Source: Anthoceros angustus (lineage: Eukaryota > Streptophyta > Anthocerotopsida > Anthocerotales > Anthocerotaceae). Taken from it: 64,000 nucleotides of DNA. The notes beneath the pieces are model-generated. The model was not told the origin of the DNA. It made no database searches and saw only the letters and a program-made list of their open reading frames with translations. The translations under genes and the position numbers were made by a program. Position 1 is the first letter of the stretch, and each line of letters starts with the position of its first letter. The stretch is from assembly GCA_010909165.1 (NCBI GenBank), contig MU008194.1, positions 434,001 to 498,000 of the forward strand, given 5' to 3'. Of the stretch, positions 12,706 through 26,680 are shown piece by piece.

Positions 12706-14747
12706 AGGTTTTTAATAGGTACCCAAGTATTTATTCGGGTCGGTTGAAACCGGGTCATCGGACTGGGCGTCGGATTTTGTGCACAGTTTCCGTAAGAAAT
12801 AATGAATCAAGTCTTCATGGAAAATGAACCCATTACCTTCTAGGTTTTTTTAGACTTGGCGGTTGATAGTGCCTAGTTTTCATGTTTCACTCATCATGTG
12901 GTCCAGTAGGTAATATTTGGTAGATTACAGAGCGCAATTCAACCTGCCCCCAGAGAACACCAGTGCCTAAGTCTACCCCAAGTTTCTATAGCATCCGACT
13001 CGAGGAAGAAATCGATGTTCACGGGGGAAGTTGAGCTTCTATTGTGTTTGGATGATTTCTTTTGAAATTGATTCTTTGGTAATCTTTTAAGGCGTATGTT
13101 TTTAGAATCCTGAAGGACTTGGATGTCCAATTGCTCTCCAGGACTTCAGGACTGAGATCCATGGCAAATCTCATGGCCACAACAAAAAGTGCAAGAACAA
13201 AAGCGAAAATGACTTAGAAATGTATAAAAAATAACTTTTCAAGAACTAGGTGCAGTACCAAAGAATAGGTGTAAAGGTAGACATACATTTGATTGAATTG
13301 TGTGAAATCCGAGATTGTAAGAGTCTATTCCTATCACGTAGATTGTTCAAATTCATGTCCAAGGCCGGTGGTTTCTACACATTATTGTGCGACACGATTC
13401 GTCATATGACTTAACCGATATGGCTAAGAGCTGCCTTTAGCCTTAAGAGGAGACAAATTTAGAGAAAGATTTTTTTTTCAGCAATTTTCATGATGAAATA
13501 GTATATTATGGGTACCATCTAAATTAGAGCACCCTTCATATTAAAGGCTTAAATCCCTATTTCTATTCTCAATCTTATCCCTATTCTTTTTAAGAATTAT
13601 AAGATCCATAGAATTGAGGTAAAGAATGAATATGTAAATACATTGTTAGAAAAGAAATGTTAGAATAAATAGTAATGCAATTCAAAACAGCTTTCTAGGA
13701 TGTGCATACTCCATCTAGGCAAATGTTAGTGTAGAATATGTATGTTGCCTAGATCAGTGCCTTAGATGCATTGAGTTGTACAAGCAAATTGAGAACAAAT
13801 ATGCTCTGATATCACGATGAGAATTATACAATTGCCCCAAGTGTTTTATTATAATTACAAAGCATTGTTGATATACAATGGAATGTTTATTGGGGTGGTT
13901 TTAACCTCTTATAACCGATTAACTAATCAATATGTTGGTGCGTAACATACAGTCACCATAGCCTACGAGACATATTGGTGAAAATGTTGCAAAAATATAT
14001 CTTTCTTCAATTATTACTTTGCAAATTTATAAAACAAAAAATAAACCAAGAGTTGCAAAATTTATAAAGACTGATACCATGATCATAGTAGCTGTATCTT
14101 TGATTTTGATACTACTTGTGGCGATGAAGAAACCGCCACAACCTGAGCACGCTGATCGATGCGATTATTCAAGATGACAATTCATCACCGGCGACTCCTG
14201 CTGGCTCCCCGGCTCTCGCTGGCGCCTTCGCGGCCTTTGCTGCCATGGTTGATCATCCTAGCCTTAGCAATCAATTAATAACTTAGGTAAGAAGTACAAA
14301 ATAGGAGTCAAAAGATCAAAAAAAATAAAAAAACCAGATGTTATAGATAAAGAAAAAGAAGAGACCTCTATCTACATAACAAATTTCATTGCTGCTATTC
14401 TTATTACAAAAGCAAATCAAGGAATGTTGATCGGCCTTTGCCGTTTGTTTGTAGCTTTGTTGAGCTCTCAAACTTGATGGTGAATCTTTGAATACCCATG
14501 TGGGGAGACTTTTAAGTATCGTGGGTCACAGTTCCCAGTAGCCAATAGGAAGGAGCAGCGGCAACAAGGTGGCTAGGGGCCATACACCAACCGGCACATG
14601 GTATGAAGTAATTCTTGAGGTGGTTAAACCAGCGAAGGAAAGCCACGGGCTCGTGGAAAGAGGCCGCACGGTCTAGACAAACACACGAAATTCCAAATTT
14701 ATGTGGTACGGAATAGGATCACCTGATCGGGTGGAGGGTCTGTTTCC
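12706..14747. other. AT-rich intergenic stretch without a supportable gene
   Basis: No long frame, splice-linked exon set or RNA gene was recognised. A 53-codon open stretch at about 14127-14288 (+) reads RNRHNLSTLIDAIIQDD and then an Ala/Pro-rich tail. It has no start codon and matches no family I know. The rest is probably old transposon debris. Confidence 0.5.
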
Positions 14748-15017
14748 TAGCTGTCTTGTGAGTCGTGAGTTTTTGATGAGTGAAATCGAAATGGTGAAGA
14801 GGTAAGCAAAAATCTTGAGGTCTTTGTTCGATTCCGATACTTTGTCATACTAGGTACACTGATGAAGTTGTTGTCAACAAATATGTAGCTGTCTTGTGGG
14901 TTGTGTGTTTGTGATGAGTGAAAGCGAAATGGTGAAGAGGTAAGCAAACATCTTGAGGTCTTTTTTCAATTTTGGTCCTTCGTCATACTAGGTAGACTAA
15001 TGGAGTTGTTGTGCACA
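14748..15017. repeat. two tandem copies of a 138-bp unit
   Basis: The unit starting TAGCTGTCTTGTG at 14748 repeats at 14886 with scattered substitutions, and the second copy ends near 15017. Both contain GATGAGTGAAA and GGTGAAGAGGTAAGCAAA blocks. The open minus frame across it only reflects the repeat. Confidence 0.75.
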
Positions 15018-15419
15018 TAACTTCTCATGCACTGCACATAGAGAGGGGGGGGCCGTAATCCACACCTGAAGCACGCTTGATTGATCTCCGTTTCCTAGGC
15101 GAGTGGTTGCAGATGAGACGGAGGTAAACCCGAGGAAGGAATAGAAGGGTGGAGATGGAATATCTAGAAACAAGGAGGTGGCCAAGGGCGCAAATAAAAA
15201 TCCGACAGGCACGGGGACGGAAAAACATACACAAAGCGGCAGAGCGGGAGGCGGGGGGCTCGAAGCCGTCACGATTTATCCACGCCGTGAGGATGGAGAA
15301 AACGACGCGTGGTTGGCGATGCCGGTGCAAGTGCAGCGCAACGTGGAAGATATTCCTGGTGAGAGGCACATCCACATTCCACGGACAGTCTGTATGTACG
15401 AGCGCAGCACAAAAGGACG

Positions 15420-16427
15420 TACTTGAATCCGGTCCGCGGAGCGAATCCAGGATCCAGTGGCCCCGTGCTCGCTCACAGTGAGAGACCCCGCCACCGGCCC
15501 GACACGATGAGCCGGTTAGCCTGCACGCCGCAGCCGCACTCGGTTCGCACCTACACTAGTGCCCTACCGCGCCCGCGCGACCGCGTAACCGCGTAACCGC
15601 GTTGCCGAGTGACCGGGACAAGCGGCCCCGCGCTCCGCCCGCCGGTGCACTCCACGCAAGGAGTCCGTGGACTGCTGCCCCGCATGCACCGGACCCCGTA
15701 CCGCGACATTCGTACCGCCGGTCAGCGCCTCCCGCCGTGCGGCCGTACGGTCGCAGCCCGGCGCAGAACGGCGAGGATGGGACCGGGCGGCCGGGCCCCC
15801 GGACTCCGGACTCCGGCCAGCGGCCAGTGGCCAGCCCCGGCTCCGGCTCCGGCTCCGAGAGCCCAGGCCCCAGTGTCACGGTGATGTCAGACTCGCTGCG
15901 CCCGGGGCGAGCTCCCATGTCGACCTCCTGCGCTCTGGCCGCCACAGACTTGTGTTGCGGCCGCTGCCGGTACCGCTGCCGCTGCTGTGCCGGCTTCCTT
16001 GCTCGCCACGGCTGTGCGCGCTCACGAACCCGCGCCCGCCTGTCCGGGCTCGGCTGCGGCTCTGCGGAGGCGTGCCGGCGACGGCTCTCGGCGCGGAGGT
16101 GGAGGACGCTGCATTCCTGTGCCCGTAGGCTGCGGAGGCGGGGAGGAGGAATTGCTCGGGGCGGGATGGTGTGCGCGGTCGCTGCGAGCTGGCGTCGTGT
16201 GGCAGCGGCCGCGGGGAGGCTCGGCGCTGGAAGAGTGAGGTGTTTTGCGCCTCCGCACTTCTGTGGTTTCAGGCTGGCGTGAGGTGGAATCCGGGATGCG
16301 GGGGAACTGAGCACGCGCGAATATTGCTCTTGTTGTTGCTCGAAGGATCCGCACTCGGAGGAGCTGCGCCTCCAGCGGTTTAGTTGCATCCCGTGATTCA
16401 TGGTTTTGACCGGGGGCTGTGCGAGCC
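15420..16427. promoter_or_regulatory. GC-rich island upstream of receptor kinase A
   Basis: About 1 kb of very GC- and CpG-rich sequence ends at the ATG of kinase A, between AT-rich DNA and a gene of ordinary composition. Long frames are open on both strands, as GC-rich DNA allows, but none shows a known domain. I read it as promoter and 5' leader or an inserted GC-rich segment. Confidence 0.4.
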
Positions 16428-18806
16428 ATGGCGGGGCCGAAGCGGAGGCGTGGAGTATTCCGTGCCGGAGAAGCCCTAACTTTCATGTTCTTACTGCAAG
16501 CGTATGTATGGCTTAGTGTAGGGGAGTGTAAGGCGGTTTTAGTGGGAGGGGACTACCACTGGCGGGCTCCCCCGGAGAATGACACTCACTTCTACCAGGA
16601 GTGGGCCGATTCTGTCTCACCGCTTCACGTTGGGGATGCCATAAGTAAGCTATCTTCAGAGCCTGTCTCTAGGTGATGGTATGGGATAAGTGCTTGTATG
16701 TTGTTTTCGTTCTGTTGGATCTCGGAATGTTGTTGTTTGTTTCCCCTTTGTGTGATTTGAAGCTTCGTGCTGTTCGTCCTGACATCACTGCTGCTCGCAT
16801 TCGTGTGGCAGTCTTCGAACATGGCGCACCTTATTCGGTGTATCTGGTCGATGAGGCAGATTTCAGGAACTGCGACAGCAACCATGCCTCTGAGGTTTCG
16901 CCTGGAGGAAATACGTCTGTGGTGCTCAACACTTCTGGCCTTGCCTATGTTATCGATGGCTTGTTCTGCTCCCAGGGCATGTTATTCAGTTTGCTTGTGA
17001 GTCCACTTCCAAGCGTCGCGGCTGGATCCTTCCAACCCCCCAAGGCGCATAAAATGAATATCCGTGAACCACAATATAAGTCCGAGACTGTGATTGGAGG
17101 TATGGAGGAGTTTGTAGATTGTGCAGCTGAACTTTGCTGCTTCTTTGCGCAATCGTTTGTTTGATTTGTTGCTTCATTCTGCTGAACATGGCCATTTTTT
17201 GGGCAATGCAGTGATCATGGGAGCTTTCGGAGCCACCTTTTTGTGTGCCCTTTTTTGCTTTATCCACCGCACCTTTTACAGAAATCGGGGTGAGCTTCCT
17301 GATTTGTCTGACATGTATAGAATGAGAGAGTCTACTCCCCCTCCGGTTACAGTTAAATCAGCTGCCGTTAGTGCCACACAAACAGACCACAGTTCGGGGG
17401 TGCCAGCCTCACGTAGCATTAGGGCATGTACAGGGATCGAAGGTCCAAGTAATCACTCTCTCTCTTTTTCCATGGGAGGTGCAAAAGTGTTTTCTTTACA
17501 GGAAGTCAAGGAGGCAACCAGAGAATTTGCAAAGGATTTCTGTATAGGGGAAGGGCAATATGGAAAGGTTTACAGGGGTAGATTGTACATGAAGGAGTTA
17601 CATGCCGTGAGAGAGGTTGCTGTGAAGCGGCCAAAATTTAGGAAAGCCTGGAAAGACTTGGATCTAATCAACTTTGAGCTGAGTGTCATGGGGAATGTTA
17701 GTTCTAGATATCTGGTTCAGTTGCTTGGTTATTGCTATGAGCATGAAGGGGCTCCTCCTGTGTTGGTATATGAGCTCGTCTCAAGAGGATCCTTGTCGGA
17801 CCATCTGTTTGGTTACAGACTCGGGAGCTTTGCAAGCAGTACAACTGAGTTGTCCCAGGGGACAAAATTCCTAGGTGTGTGGGGGCTAATCATTTCGTAA
17901 TGCTTTTTTTCTCCTGTAATCAGGTTTCTTGAGGTCGTCCTCCTGAACGGAAAATGCTGATTCAATGTTCCCATCTTTTTTCAGATTGGAACAGAAGACT
18001 GCAGATTGCAATTGGGACCGCTAAAGGCTTGGAGTACTTGCATACGTCTAGTCATCCTGCCCTGCTGATTCACAGGGCTGTGAATCCGGGGAATATCTTA
18101 TTAGATGATGAGTTCCAACCAAAAGTGGCAGATTTTGGATATTCTGGATCGATTCCTGGCCAGCAATCAAGCGATAGAGGCATGTAATTTCAGGCATGGA
18201 GGAGGTAGAAGTGTGAGAGGATCACCGTATTGATGACTAATAATCTGATGCTCTGAATCCTTTGTATGCTGCAGGGTCCAATGGCTTTGTTGACCCCTAC
18301 GTTGAAGGCCCATTTACTGATAGGTCAGATGTTTTTAGTTTTGGAGTTGTTCTGATGGCACTGGTTACGTCCAAGAGGCCATACGAACAACCATGGTGTA
18401 CAAGTGACGGCAACTTTGTGGATCCCTTCTTTACGTTCATCAAGAATGACACGGTGGAGCGCATTTTGGATCCTGAACTCACTCGACGAGAGGGTAATGA
18501 GGGAATCGAGGAGATGAAGACAGTTGCCAAGGTTGGCAGACCAAATTTCTTAATTTGTCTTCGCTTTGTGCAGACCTAGGCGATGGGTGCCGTTTGCAAG
18601 ATTGTGATTGAATTACATCTAAGTTCGTGAACTGAAATCGCTGAACGTGTATGGTGTAGATTGCCGCTTCATGTATGATGAGAAGAACAGAGCATAGACC
18701 TTCAACGAAGGATTTAGTATTTTCGCTGGAACAAATTCAAACTGAACGACAACGGAGAGTGTCCAGCCTTGATCCTACGACTGATGGTAAAATTGACTTA
18801 GTGTGA
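16428..18806 (+). CDS. receptor kinase A: single phytocyanin-like ectodomain with predicted pseudokinase
   Basis: Six exons: 16428-16644, 16812-17099, 17212-17874, 17985-18179, 18275-18531 and 18660-18806, giving 588 residues. A signal peptide (to about residue 35) leads into a phytocyanin-like domain: VGGDYHWRAPPENDTHFYQEW, then VYLVDEADFRNC, closing with YVIDGLFCSQGM. The transmembrane segment lies at about 169-190 (VIMGAFGATFLCALFCF). The kinase starts near 260 with an intact glycine loop (GEGQYGKVYRG) and lysine (VAVKRP). The catalytic loop reads LIHRAVNPGNILLDD, so the HRD aspartate is alanine and the usual lysine is asparagine; DFG is kept. Catalysis is unlikely, suggesting a signalling scaffold. 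Intron 4 needs a GC donor (18180) to keep frame. The far 5' end follows a GC-rich island. Confidence 0.85.
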
Positions 18807-19406
18807 CCAACGAGCTCCACGTGGAGTACCGCTCTTCAAATCTCTGTTTCAACCAAATATGGACAGAGACACAACACGTTGTGCCTCTGGAAGCAGGTTA
18901 AGCAACTGCGGAGGGCAAGGCAACGTGCGGAGACATGCCTCCAACACGATGAGGAGCACATCATCCAGTTGTACAGTCCTACACTTGGGAGACATACCGC
19001 CCAACACTGTAGAAAGCGGAGTAATTAGGGGTACACCTCTGAGTGCGGGGATCTTCACTCCAAAACTCTGGGGGAAGCAGAGTATCCGAATGTGCAGCTA
19101 CATACTGAGTATCAACTCAGTTGGGGCACATGAGCTTGGTGTCTACGCAAAACCAATTTTGTTTTGTACTTCTTATTGGTGTTGCACACCTTGTAAGGTC
19201 TCTTTGATCGGGCCAATTAGCGCAGGTGAAAAAAGCAGGACAATATTATGTTGCCTGTAAAGACGCTTCCTTCTTTGAGCTTCTGTGTCATTTCGTCAGT
19301 GCCCTCATAAGCATTACCCAAAGCTTTCTCAGTATGCTCACCTGGCCAGAGACTTAGTCAGCGTTTGTTAGTCTAGTCGGTCCGAAAATCATTTGATCGA
19401 ACCACT
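18807..19406. other. convergent 3' intergenic region
   Basis: About 600 bp lie between the stop codons of kinase A (+) and DIM1 (-). No coding or RNA feature was recognised; the 133-codon open frame resembles no family. It probably holds both 3' UTRs. Confidence 0.5.
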
Positions 19407-20966
<1,560 letters not shown>

Positions 20967-22501
20967 ATGCAGTGGTGCACTATAGAGTCCGATCCTGGTA
21001 AATGAGAGGAGGTCTCTGCCTTTCTGGTTGTTCCGTTTCATTCTGTGCTGCTGTGTGGCTCACTTTTGCCACCGGAGGATTGCAGGCGTCTTCACGGAGC
21101 TCATCCAGCAGATGGGGGTGAAAGGAGTCCAGGTGAGGCGATGTGATGAGCGCTGGTGCAAGTGTTATGTGTCTGGTCTATCCGGTCTTCAATCACAGAA
21201 GTACCTAGCATTTTTTTCCATGCGCCCAATTGCGCATCAGACTCAGGCCTGAATTACAGGGGTATACTTGGTGCCAGTCTGCTCATGACTTCTTGCCGTG
21301 TGCTAGGTTGATGAGCTCTACAGCCTCGATCTGGACTCGCTTGAAGCGCTGAGGTGAAGAAGAGCTGAGCTGAGCTGAATTCTGTGAATGATAAAGTGTT
21401 GTTGTGAGATGAAATTAACGTTTTGGCTTTCTGGTAAGCAGACCCGTGTACGGGCTTATTTTCCTGTTCAAATGGCGACATGGAGAAACGGATAGCCAAC
21501 CCGTTTTGAAGGAGTATAACCCAAACCTGTTCTTCGCAAGTCAGGTGTGAAATCGGAGTTGATGTGGATGAAGGTGTCCGGACTGACTGGATTGCTGTTA
21601 TCTTGAGGGTGAAGTGCTGTGTGGTCGAGCAGTCTTGCCGGAAGTGTGTCTGGCTTTTTTCGTTTTTGGGCTGCCTCGAGGATCCTTACCCAGTTGTTGC
21701 TCATGCCTTGTGTTCCAGGTCATAAATAATGCTTGTGCAACGCAGGCCATTCTGTCCATTCTTATGAACAGGCCCGAGATTGACATTGGACCTGAGTTGT
21801 CTATGTTGAAGGAGTTTACGAGAGAGTTCCCCCCGGATTTGAAGGGACTCGCCATAAACAACTCGGACGCCATCCGAACGGCTCACAATAGTTTTGCAAG
21901 GCCCGAGCCGTTTGTCCCCGAGGAGCAAAAGGCAGCAGACAAAGACGATGATGTTTATCACTTCATCAGCTACCTCCCCGTGGATGGTGTGTTGTATGAG
22001 CTGGACGGGCTGAAGGAAGGACCTATCAGTTTAGGCTCCTGTGGCGACGATGGACCTGACAGCAAGACGTGGTTGAAAATGGTGCAACCAGTGATTCAGA
22101 AAAGGATAGAGAAGTATGCCAAAAGTGAGATTAGGTTCAACTTGATGGCAGTTATCAAGAACAGGAAGGATGTCTATCTGGCAGAGATTGCAGAGCTGGA
22201 GAGAACAAGGGAGCTGTTGCTGAAGACTCAGCAGGCCAGCAAGGCAAATGAGTCTAAGGATGTGGCTGTCCCGGGTGTGTCATCCATGGTATACGTTACC
22301 CATGCACTGGCAGAGGTGGAGTCCAGAATAGAGCACTTAAATGAGAGGATCATGGTGGAAGACGAGAAGTTCAGGAAGTGGAGGACAGAGAACATCAGGC
22401 GGAAGCATAACTACATTCCGTTTCTGTACAATTTCGTGAAACTTTTGGCAGAAAAGAAGCAACTCAAACCTCTCCTCGAGAAAGCCAGACAGAAGACCTA
22501 A
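20967..22501 (+). CDS. UCH2: UCH37/UCHL5-type ubiquitin carboxyl-terminal hydrolase
   Basis: Peptidase C12 deubiquitinase that trims ubiquitin chains, acting at the proteasome lid (via RPN13) and in chromatin complexes. Five exons (20967-20997, 21086-21132, 21307-21353, 21442-21544, 21719-22501) join in phase to 336 residues. The start [20 protein letters not shown] follows the family pattern. The catalytic cysteine is in VINNACATQ (about residue 82) and the histidine in DDVYHFISY. The C-terminal UCH37-like domain with a helical stretch ([21 protein letters not shown]) separates it from short UCHL1/3 enzymes. A frame-extended start inside intron 4 is rejected because it would drop the N-terminal half of the fold. 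Confidence 0.95.
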
Positions 22502-23282
22502 TTGTTGCCCTAGACTTAAAGGATTCGCAGTGGGGTCCAAGAAGTCAACTGGGTGCGATGCAGGGAGCAGTGTCCCTGAGGCCTACTAGCTATCGTTGAG
22601 AATCGTCCATGTGCAGAATGTTGTCCAAGTGCATAGAATTGTCGTGGACCATGGTTTCTGTGCTTTGTCCTCTTCCTGCTTGCTCCATTCCCTCGGGCAC
22701 GCCCTTATCTTACTATCTAGCTGAATTTACAAGGAACTAGGAAGCTGAGATTTGATAACTCCGTCCACCTTGTGCTCGGAACAAATCCTCGGACTCTAAC
22801 TGGACCTTTTATTTTACTGAGTAAAATTTTACAGGGTTTACTCAGCTGCTTCCTTGGTATTCTCAACGGGAGCTTCGTTAGTACCGCCACGACTCTCGTG
22901 GGTGCTTGCTTACATCCTCCTGTTCCCTGGTTCACAGCTCTTTCCCCACGAGCGTGCCCACGAGCGTGAAATTGGTGCACCAACTCTCCTTCAAAACATC
23001 AGCATTCACGCTTCTAGAGCATTACAGCAGTGAATCCAGGCGACTTCATCACGCGGCTGCTGAAGGCGTCTGAAGAGGTGCTTTCCAACAAAATGAGATG
23101 GGCTGCCGAGACCACAACACAAATCCTTTGATGTCGGTTCCTGTCTTGGCACAAGAGTGGCCCTGACAACTGGCAAAGCAGTCATGGACGACAGGGTAGA
23201 CTCTGCCATAGTATTATGCGAGCAAGTTTTGTGACATCTGTTTGCACATGCTTGACAACCAGGCGCATTGTATTCCACGGAG
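22502..23282. other. intergenic: UCH37 3' UTR and kinase B promoter
   Basis: No further gene is supported. Open frames here are short and match nothing. The distal part precedes the signal-peptide exon of kinase B. Confidence 0.45.
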
Positions 23283-25939
23283 ATGGTGAGTCCGTCATCG
23301 ACAAAATGCGTCGTGCTTCTTTTCAATGTAACCATTTTCGCTGGTACCCTTTTCTCCTCCAATGCGCAAGGCAGCAGCGTTGTGCACGCTGTTGGAGGCC
23401 ACCTTGGATGGACGGTGCTTGCTGGCAGGGGCTTCTACCAGGATTGGGTCGACAGCAGCAGCATCTTCGTAGGTGACATCCTCTGTAAGTAGCTTTAGAG
23501 TCTAAAGCTTCAATGAGATGGAAACTGCCTCTCGCTCAACCATATAGCCTTTACACATCCCAGGCTTGGATGCATATGTTGAGAAATGTGCAGTGAACAG
23601 GGCTGACCCGAGGTGCCAATTCCATGCCACAGATTTCGGGTATAACCCTACTCGCCACAGTGTTCTGCAAGTTGAAGAAAAGAATTACAACTCCTGTACC
23701 ATCTCAGAACCACTCCTGTTCCTGTGGTCCGGGCACGACGGAGTGCGCCTGTGGGATTCTGCGTACTTCTTTGTCAGTGGCACTCCCGGGGACTGTGAGG
23801 CTGGCCTGAAATTCTTCATTCGTCCTCTTTCAAGGAGAGGGCAGCAGGGCAGGGTACGCTCTTCGAGCAGAGGTAAGTATATCTGCCACCTCGAAGGATT
23901 GTTACGACACATGTGACGGCCTTCAGCTATTGCGCTAACCCACTAAAACCTCGGGTGTTGCATGCTTAGCCTCGCTTCGAATTGAAGCCAGGATAGGCAT
24001 GAAAACCCAACTTGCCACGCCTCCTCTGCAGTCAATGAATCCTCCAAAAGGCCCGAGCCCACCTCCAAATCCTGGTAAACATGTATAAGTACATATCTAG
24101 AGGCATCAGCATCCAAGTTCAAGCTCGTGCATGACTTGCCATATCCATGGTTTATGTGCGATTTTAGGGACTCCATCGTTTGCCGTGGTGGTCGTCGTAT
24201 TGATGGTGGCAGGACGTGAGTGTTCGCAGAACTCCTAACTCTTAATCCAGCGATGCAGCCATCAAAGAAAGCAAGAATCTGACTGATGTGCATTGCTTGT
24301 TGAAGTTGGAATTGCAGTGATGGTAGGGGGTGCCGTTGCTATGTTAATCCTGAACGCCCGAACACACAAGATCGTCAGAAGGTTGAAAGCTTCCAGTGCG
24401 GAGACCTCCAGGAACCCAGGCTCCCCGGACGGTCGTCTAAGACGGCACTACAAGCTCACCTCCTGCCGCATGTACACTCTGAAGGAACTGGAGGCGGCAA
24501 CCGACAATTTCTGTAAGACCTTGCTGCTGGGCCAAGGAGGGCATGGAACTGTGTACAAGGGGAAGCTGGAGGGCCAGGATGTGGCAGTGAAGAAGAGCAT
24601 TTGCCCTGTGGTGCACCCTGATACCACGCGCGTGAAGCCGGCAGGTGTGAGTAATCATGCGCATCCCCCGGCTCCCAGTCCCGATACGCTCAACGACTTG
24701 GCCCAAAGTCAGTGCTTGAACGAGATCACTCTCCTCTCCAAGGTCCATCACCGCAACCTGGTGCGTCTGCTGGGATATTGTCTTGCTGGGGCAGACTCTC
24801 TCTTGGTGTACGAGTATGTCCCCAACGGCACACTGAAGGACCATCTCCATGGATCACGACGTAAGGTCGGGATTCCCAGTGTCAAGGCAAGTGTTCCTTT
24901 CCCTCTCCCAAATTACGGATGTACAAAGTTCTGTACCATGGCTGCTCTTCTACTCTTGAGGGACATTGTTGTTGCTGTTGTTCCGTTTCTTCCGCCAAGA
25001 CTCTTGAATCCTTGGGCTACCACAGCTGTGCATGAACTGGGGTGGGGTGGAGTGCGGGGGATGTGCAGAGAGTGTGGCTGGACTGGGAGAAGCGGCTGCA
25101 AATCGCAACCGAGACAGCAGAGGCCCTGCACTACCTCCACTTCTCGGTGGCCCCTCCCGTGTACCACCGGGACGTGAAGTCCTCCAACATTCTCCTGGAC
25201 GCGGACATGAAAGTGAAGCTGTCTGATTTTGGGCTCTCCAAGCTGGGGCAGCTGGAGGCCGGGGAAGGCCGGGTGTCACCGTTCGGGGCCAAGGGCACGC
25301 CAGGGTACATCGACCCTGAGTACTCCAGCGGGAGGCAGGAGGTAAGGCTCCCACTCAGCTCTTGTCGCTCGCGCTTGGATGAATCTACGCACCGGAGACT
25401 GAGAGCGTACGGCGTGTGGGCAATGCAAATGGGCTGGCAGGCTACGGATAAGAGCGATGTGTACAGCTTCGGCGTGGTGCTCCTGGAGCTCATAACGGGC
25501 AAGAAGCCGGTGGACAACGCGCACGCCCCGGCCTTCTACGACCCGAATCTGGCCTCCCGCTCGATCCCCTTCATCGAAAATGAGCACACCAACAAGATCA
25601 TCGACCCGGACCTTGGAGCTGTGAATGACGTTCAGATGATGGCGTCCATCAAGAGGACGGCGAGGGTCGCGCTTGCCTGCTTGGCTGCCGAGGGGCTGAG
25701 CAGGTGAAGTCGTTTGCTGCCAATGAGTCCAGTCTGACTGCGGAGTCTAAGGTGTGGATGCAGAGGTTTAAAATCTGAAGGTGGGCTGTTGCAGGCCTTC
25801 CATGGACGAAGTGCTGGAAGAGCTGCGGGGCATTAAGAGTTCCAACCGTCCACCTCTCAGACGCTTCCAGGTCCTCGGGAGTCAAGTTCAGGACGGTGAT
25901 CGCCAGCCTTCTCCCTTGAGCACGATGAGTAACGCCTAG
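23283..25939 (+). CDS. receptor kinase B: single phytocyanin-like ectodomain, active-type kinase
   Basis: Likely exons: 23283-23484, 23633-23853, 24032-24074, 24168-24215, 24306-24865, 25069-25341, 25441-25703 and 25795-25939, about 584 residues. A signal peptide (VVLLFNVTIFAGTLFSSNAQ) precedes a phytocyanin-like domain: VGGHLGWTV, FYQDWV and VGDIL, then after intron 1 GYNPTRHSVLQVEEKNYNSC and AYFFVSGTPGDCEAGLKFFI. A short Pro-rich exon (NPPKGPSPPPNPG) and a two-exon transmembrane segment (SFAVVVVVLMVAG, GIAVMVGGAVAMLIL) lead to the kinase. All catalytic motifs are present: GQGGHGTVYKG, VAVKK, YHRDVKSSNILLD and SDFGLSK. The exon 2 donor (23853 or 23872) and exon 3 frame are uncertain; an ATG at 23268 would add five residues. 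The kinase resembles wall-associated/LRK10L-type kinases. Confidence 0.83.
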
Positions 25940-26125
25940 CAAAATGTCAGATGTCTCATGGGGCTTGAATCATACATCTTCCCACCACTTTCAGTTCCTA
26001 CTGGTTCGACAATAACTCGTCAAGGTAGTCTAATTAACTTGTCTAGGGAATGTATGTATGTTCAAAGGGCTATATAGTGCGCACCTTGCTAAGCAAGGCG
26101 AAGGCGTGATGACTAAAAGAGCAAT

Positions 26126-26169
26126 TTTTACCTTGTTTGATTTTTTGGAACAAACAAGGTAAAAGTTTT
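26126..26169. repeat. 13-bp-arm hairpin containing a 27-bp inverted copy of an NME7 exon/intron border
   Basis: Bases 26126-26138 (TTTTACCTTGTTT) pair perfectly with 26152-26164 across a 13-base loop. Bases 26143-26169 are the exact reverse complement of 28188-28214, which covers the end of NME7 exon 9 and the first bases of its intron. Confidence 0.7.
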
Positions 26170-26398
26170 GAGAAACTCTGAATCGGCCTTCCACACCAAT
26201 TCCCCCAAGTATGTCCTTACCGAGCATCCAACTCGGACCTAATCAATGATATGTTACAAGGGCATGTTAATAGATAGTTAACAAGTTTTGAGTATCATAA
26301 AAATTCCTTGCAATTTCCTATCAAGGTGTCGTCATAGGATTATCGTGGTGTGAAGTTCGCATATAAACAGTAGTAACCAGCTAAGCCATGCTTCCAAA

Positions 26399-26680
26399 TC
26401 AGTCATGACCAATGGGTAAGGAGGCCGTGACCAAATCAATCATGACCAATGGATAAGGAGGCCATGACCACATCAGTCATGACCAACGGGTAAGGAGGCC
26501 GTGACCTAATGAGTCATTACCAACGAGTAAGGAGGTCAGTCATGACCAACGGGTAAGGAGGCCGTGACCTAATTAGTCATGACCAACGGGTAAGGAGGCC
26601 GTGACCTAATTAGTCATGACCAACGAGTAAGGAGGTTGTGACTAAATCAGTCATGACCAACAGGTAAGGAGGCCATGAGG
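26399..26680. repeat. 37-bp minisatellite, about 8 units
   Basis: Direct tandem repeats of TCAGTCATGACCAACGGGTA followed by AGGAGGCCGTGACCTAA. Units differ by a few substitutions and the fourth is truncated after AGGAGG. Units abut without unique spacers, so this is not a CRISPR array. No gene overlaps it. Confidence 0.9.

Noticed and set aside
14127-14288. 53-codon open stretch RNRHNLSTLIDAIIQDD plus Ala/Pro tail
   Set aside because: It looks protein-like but has no start codon, no linked exon and no family I recognise.
15556-16401. 281-codon minus-strand frame and several overlapping plus-strand frames
   Set aside because: The stretch is extremely GC-rich, which removes stop codons in all frames. 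Translations are Arg/Pro/Ala-rich with no domain, and frames on both strands overlap equally.
26399-26680. CRISPR-like array
   Set aside because: The units are contiguous, with no unique spacers, and the DNA is plant nuclear; it is a minisatellite.
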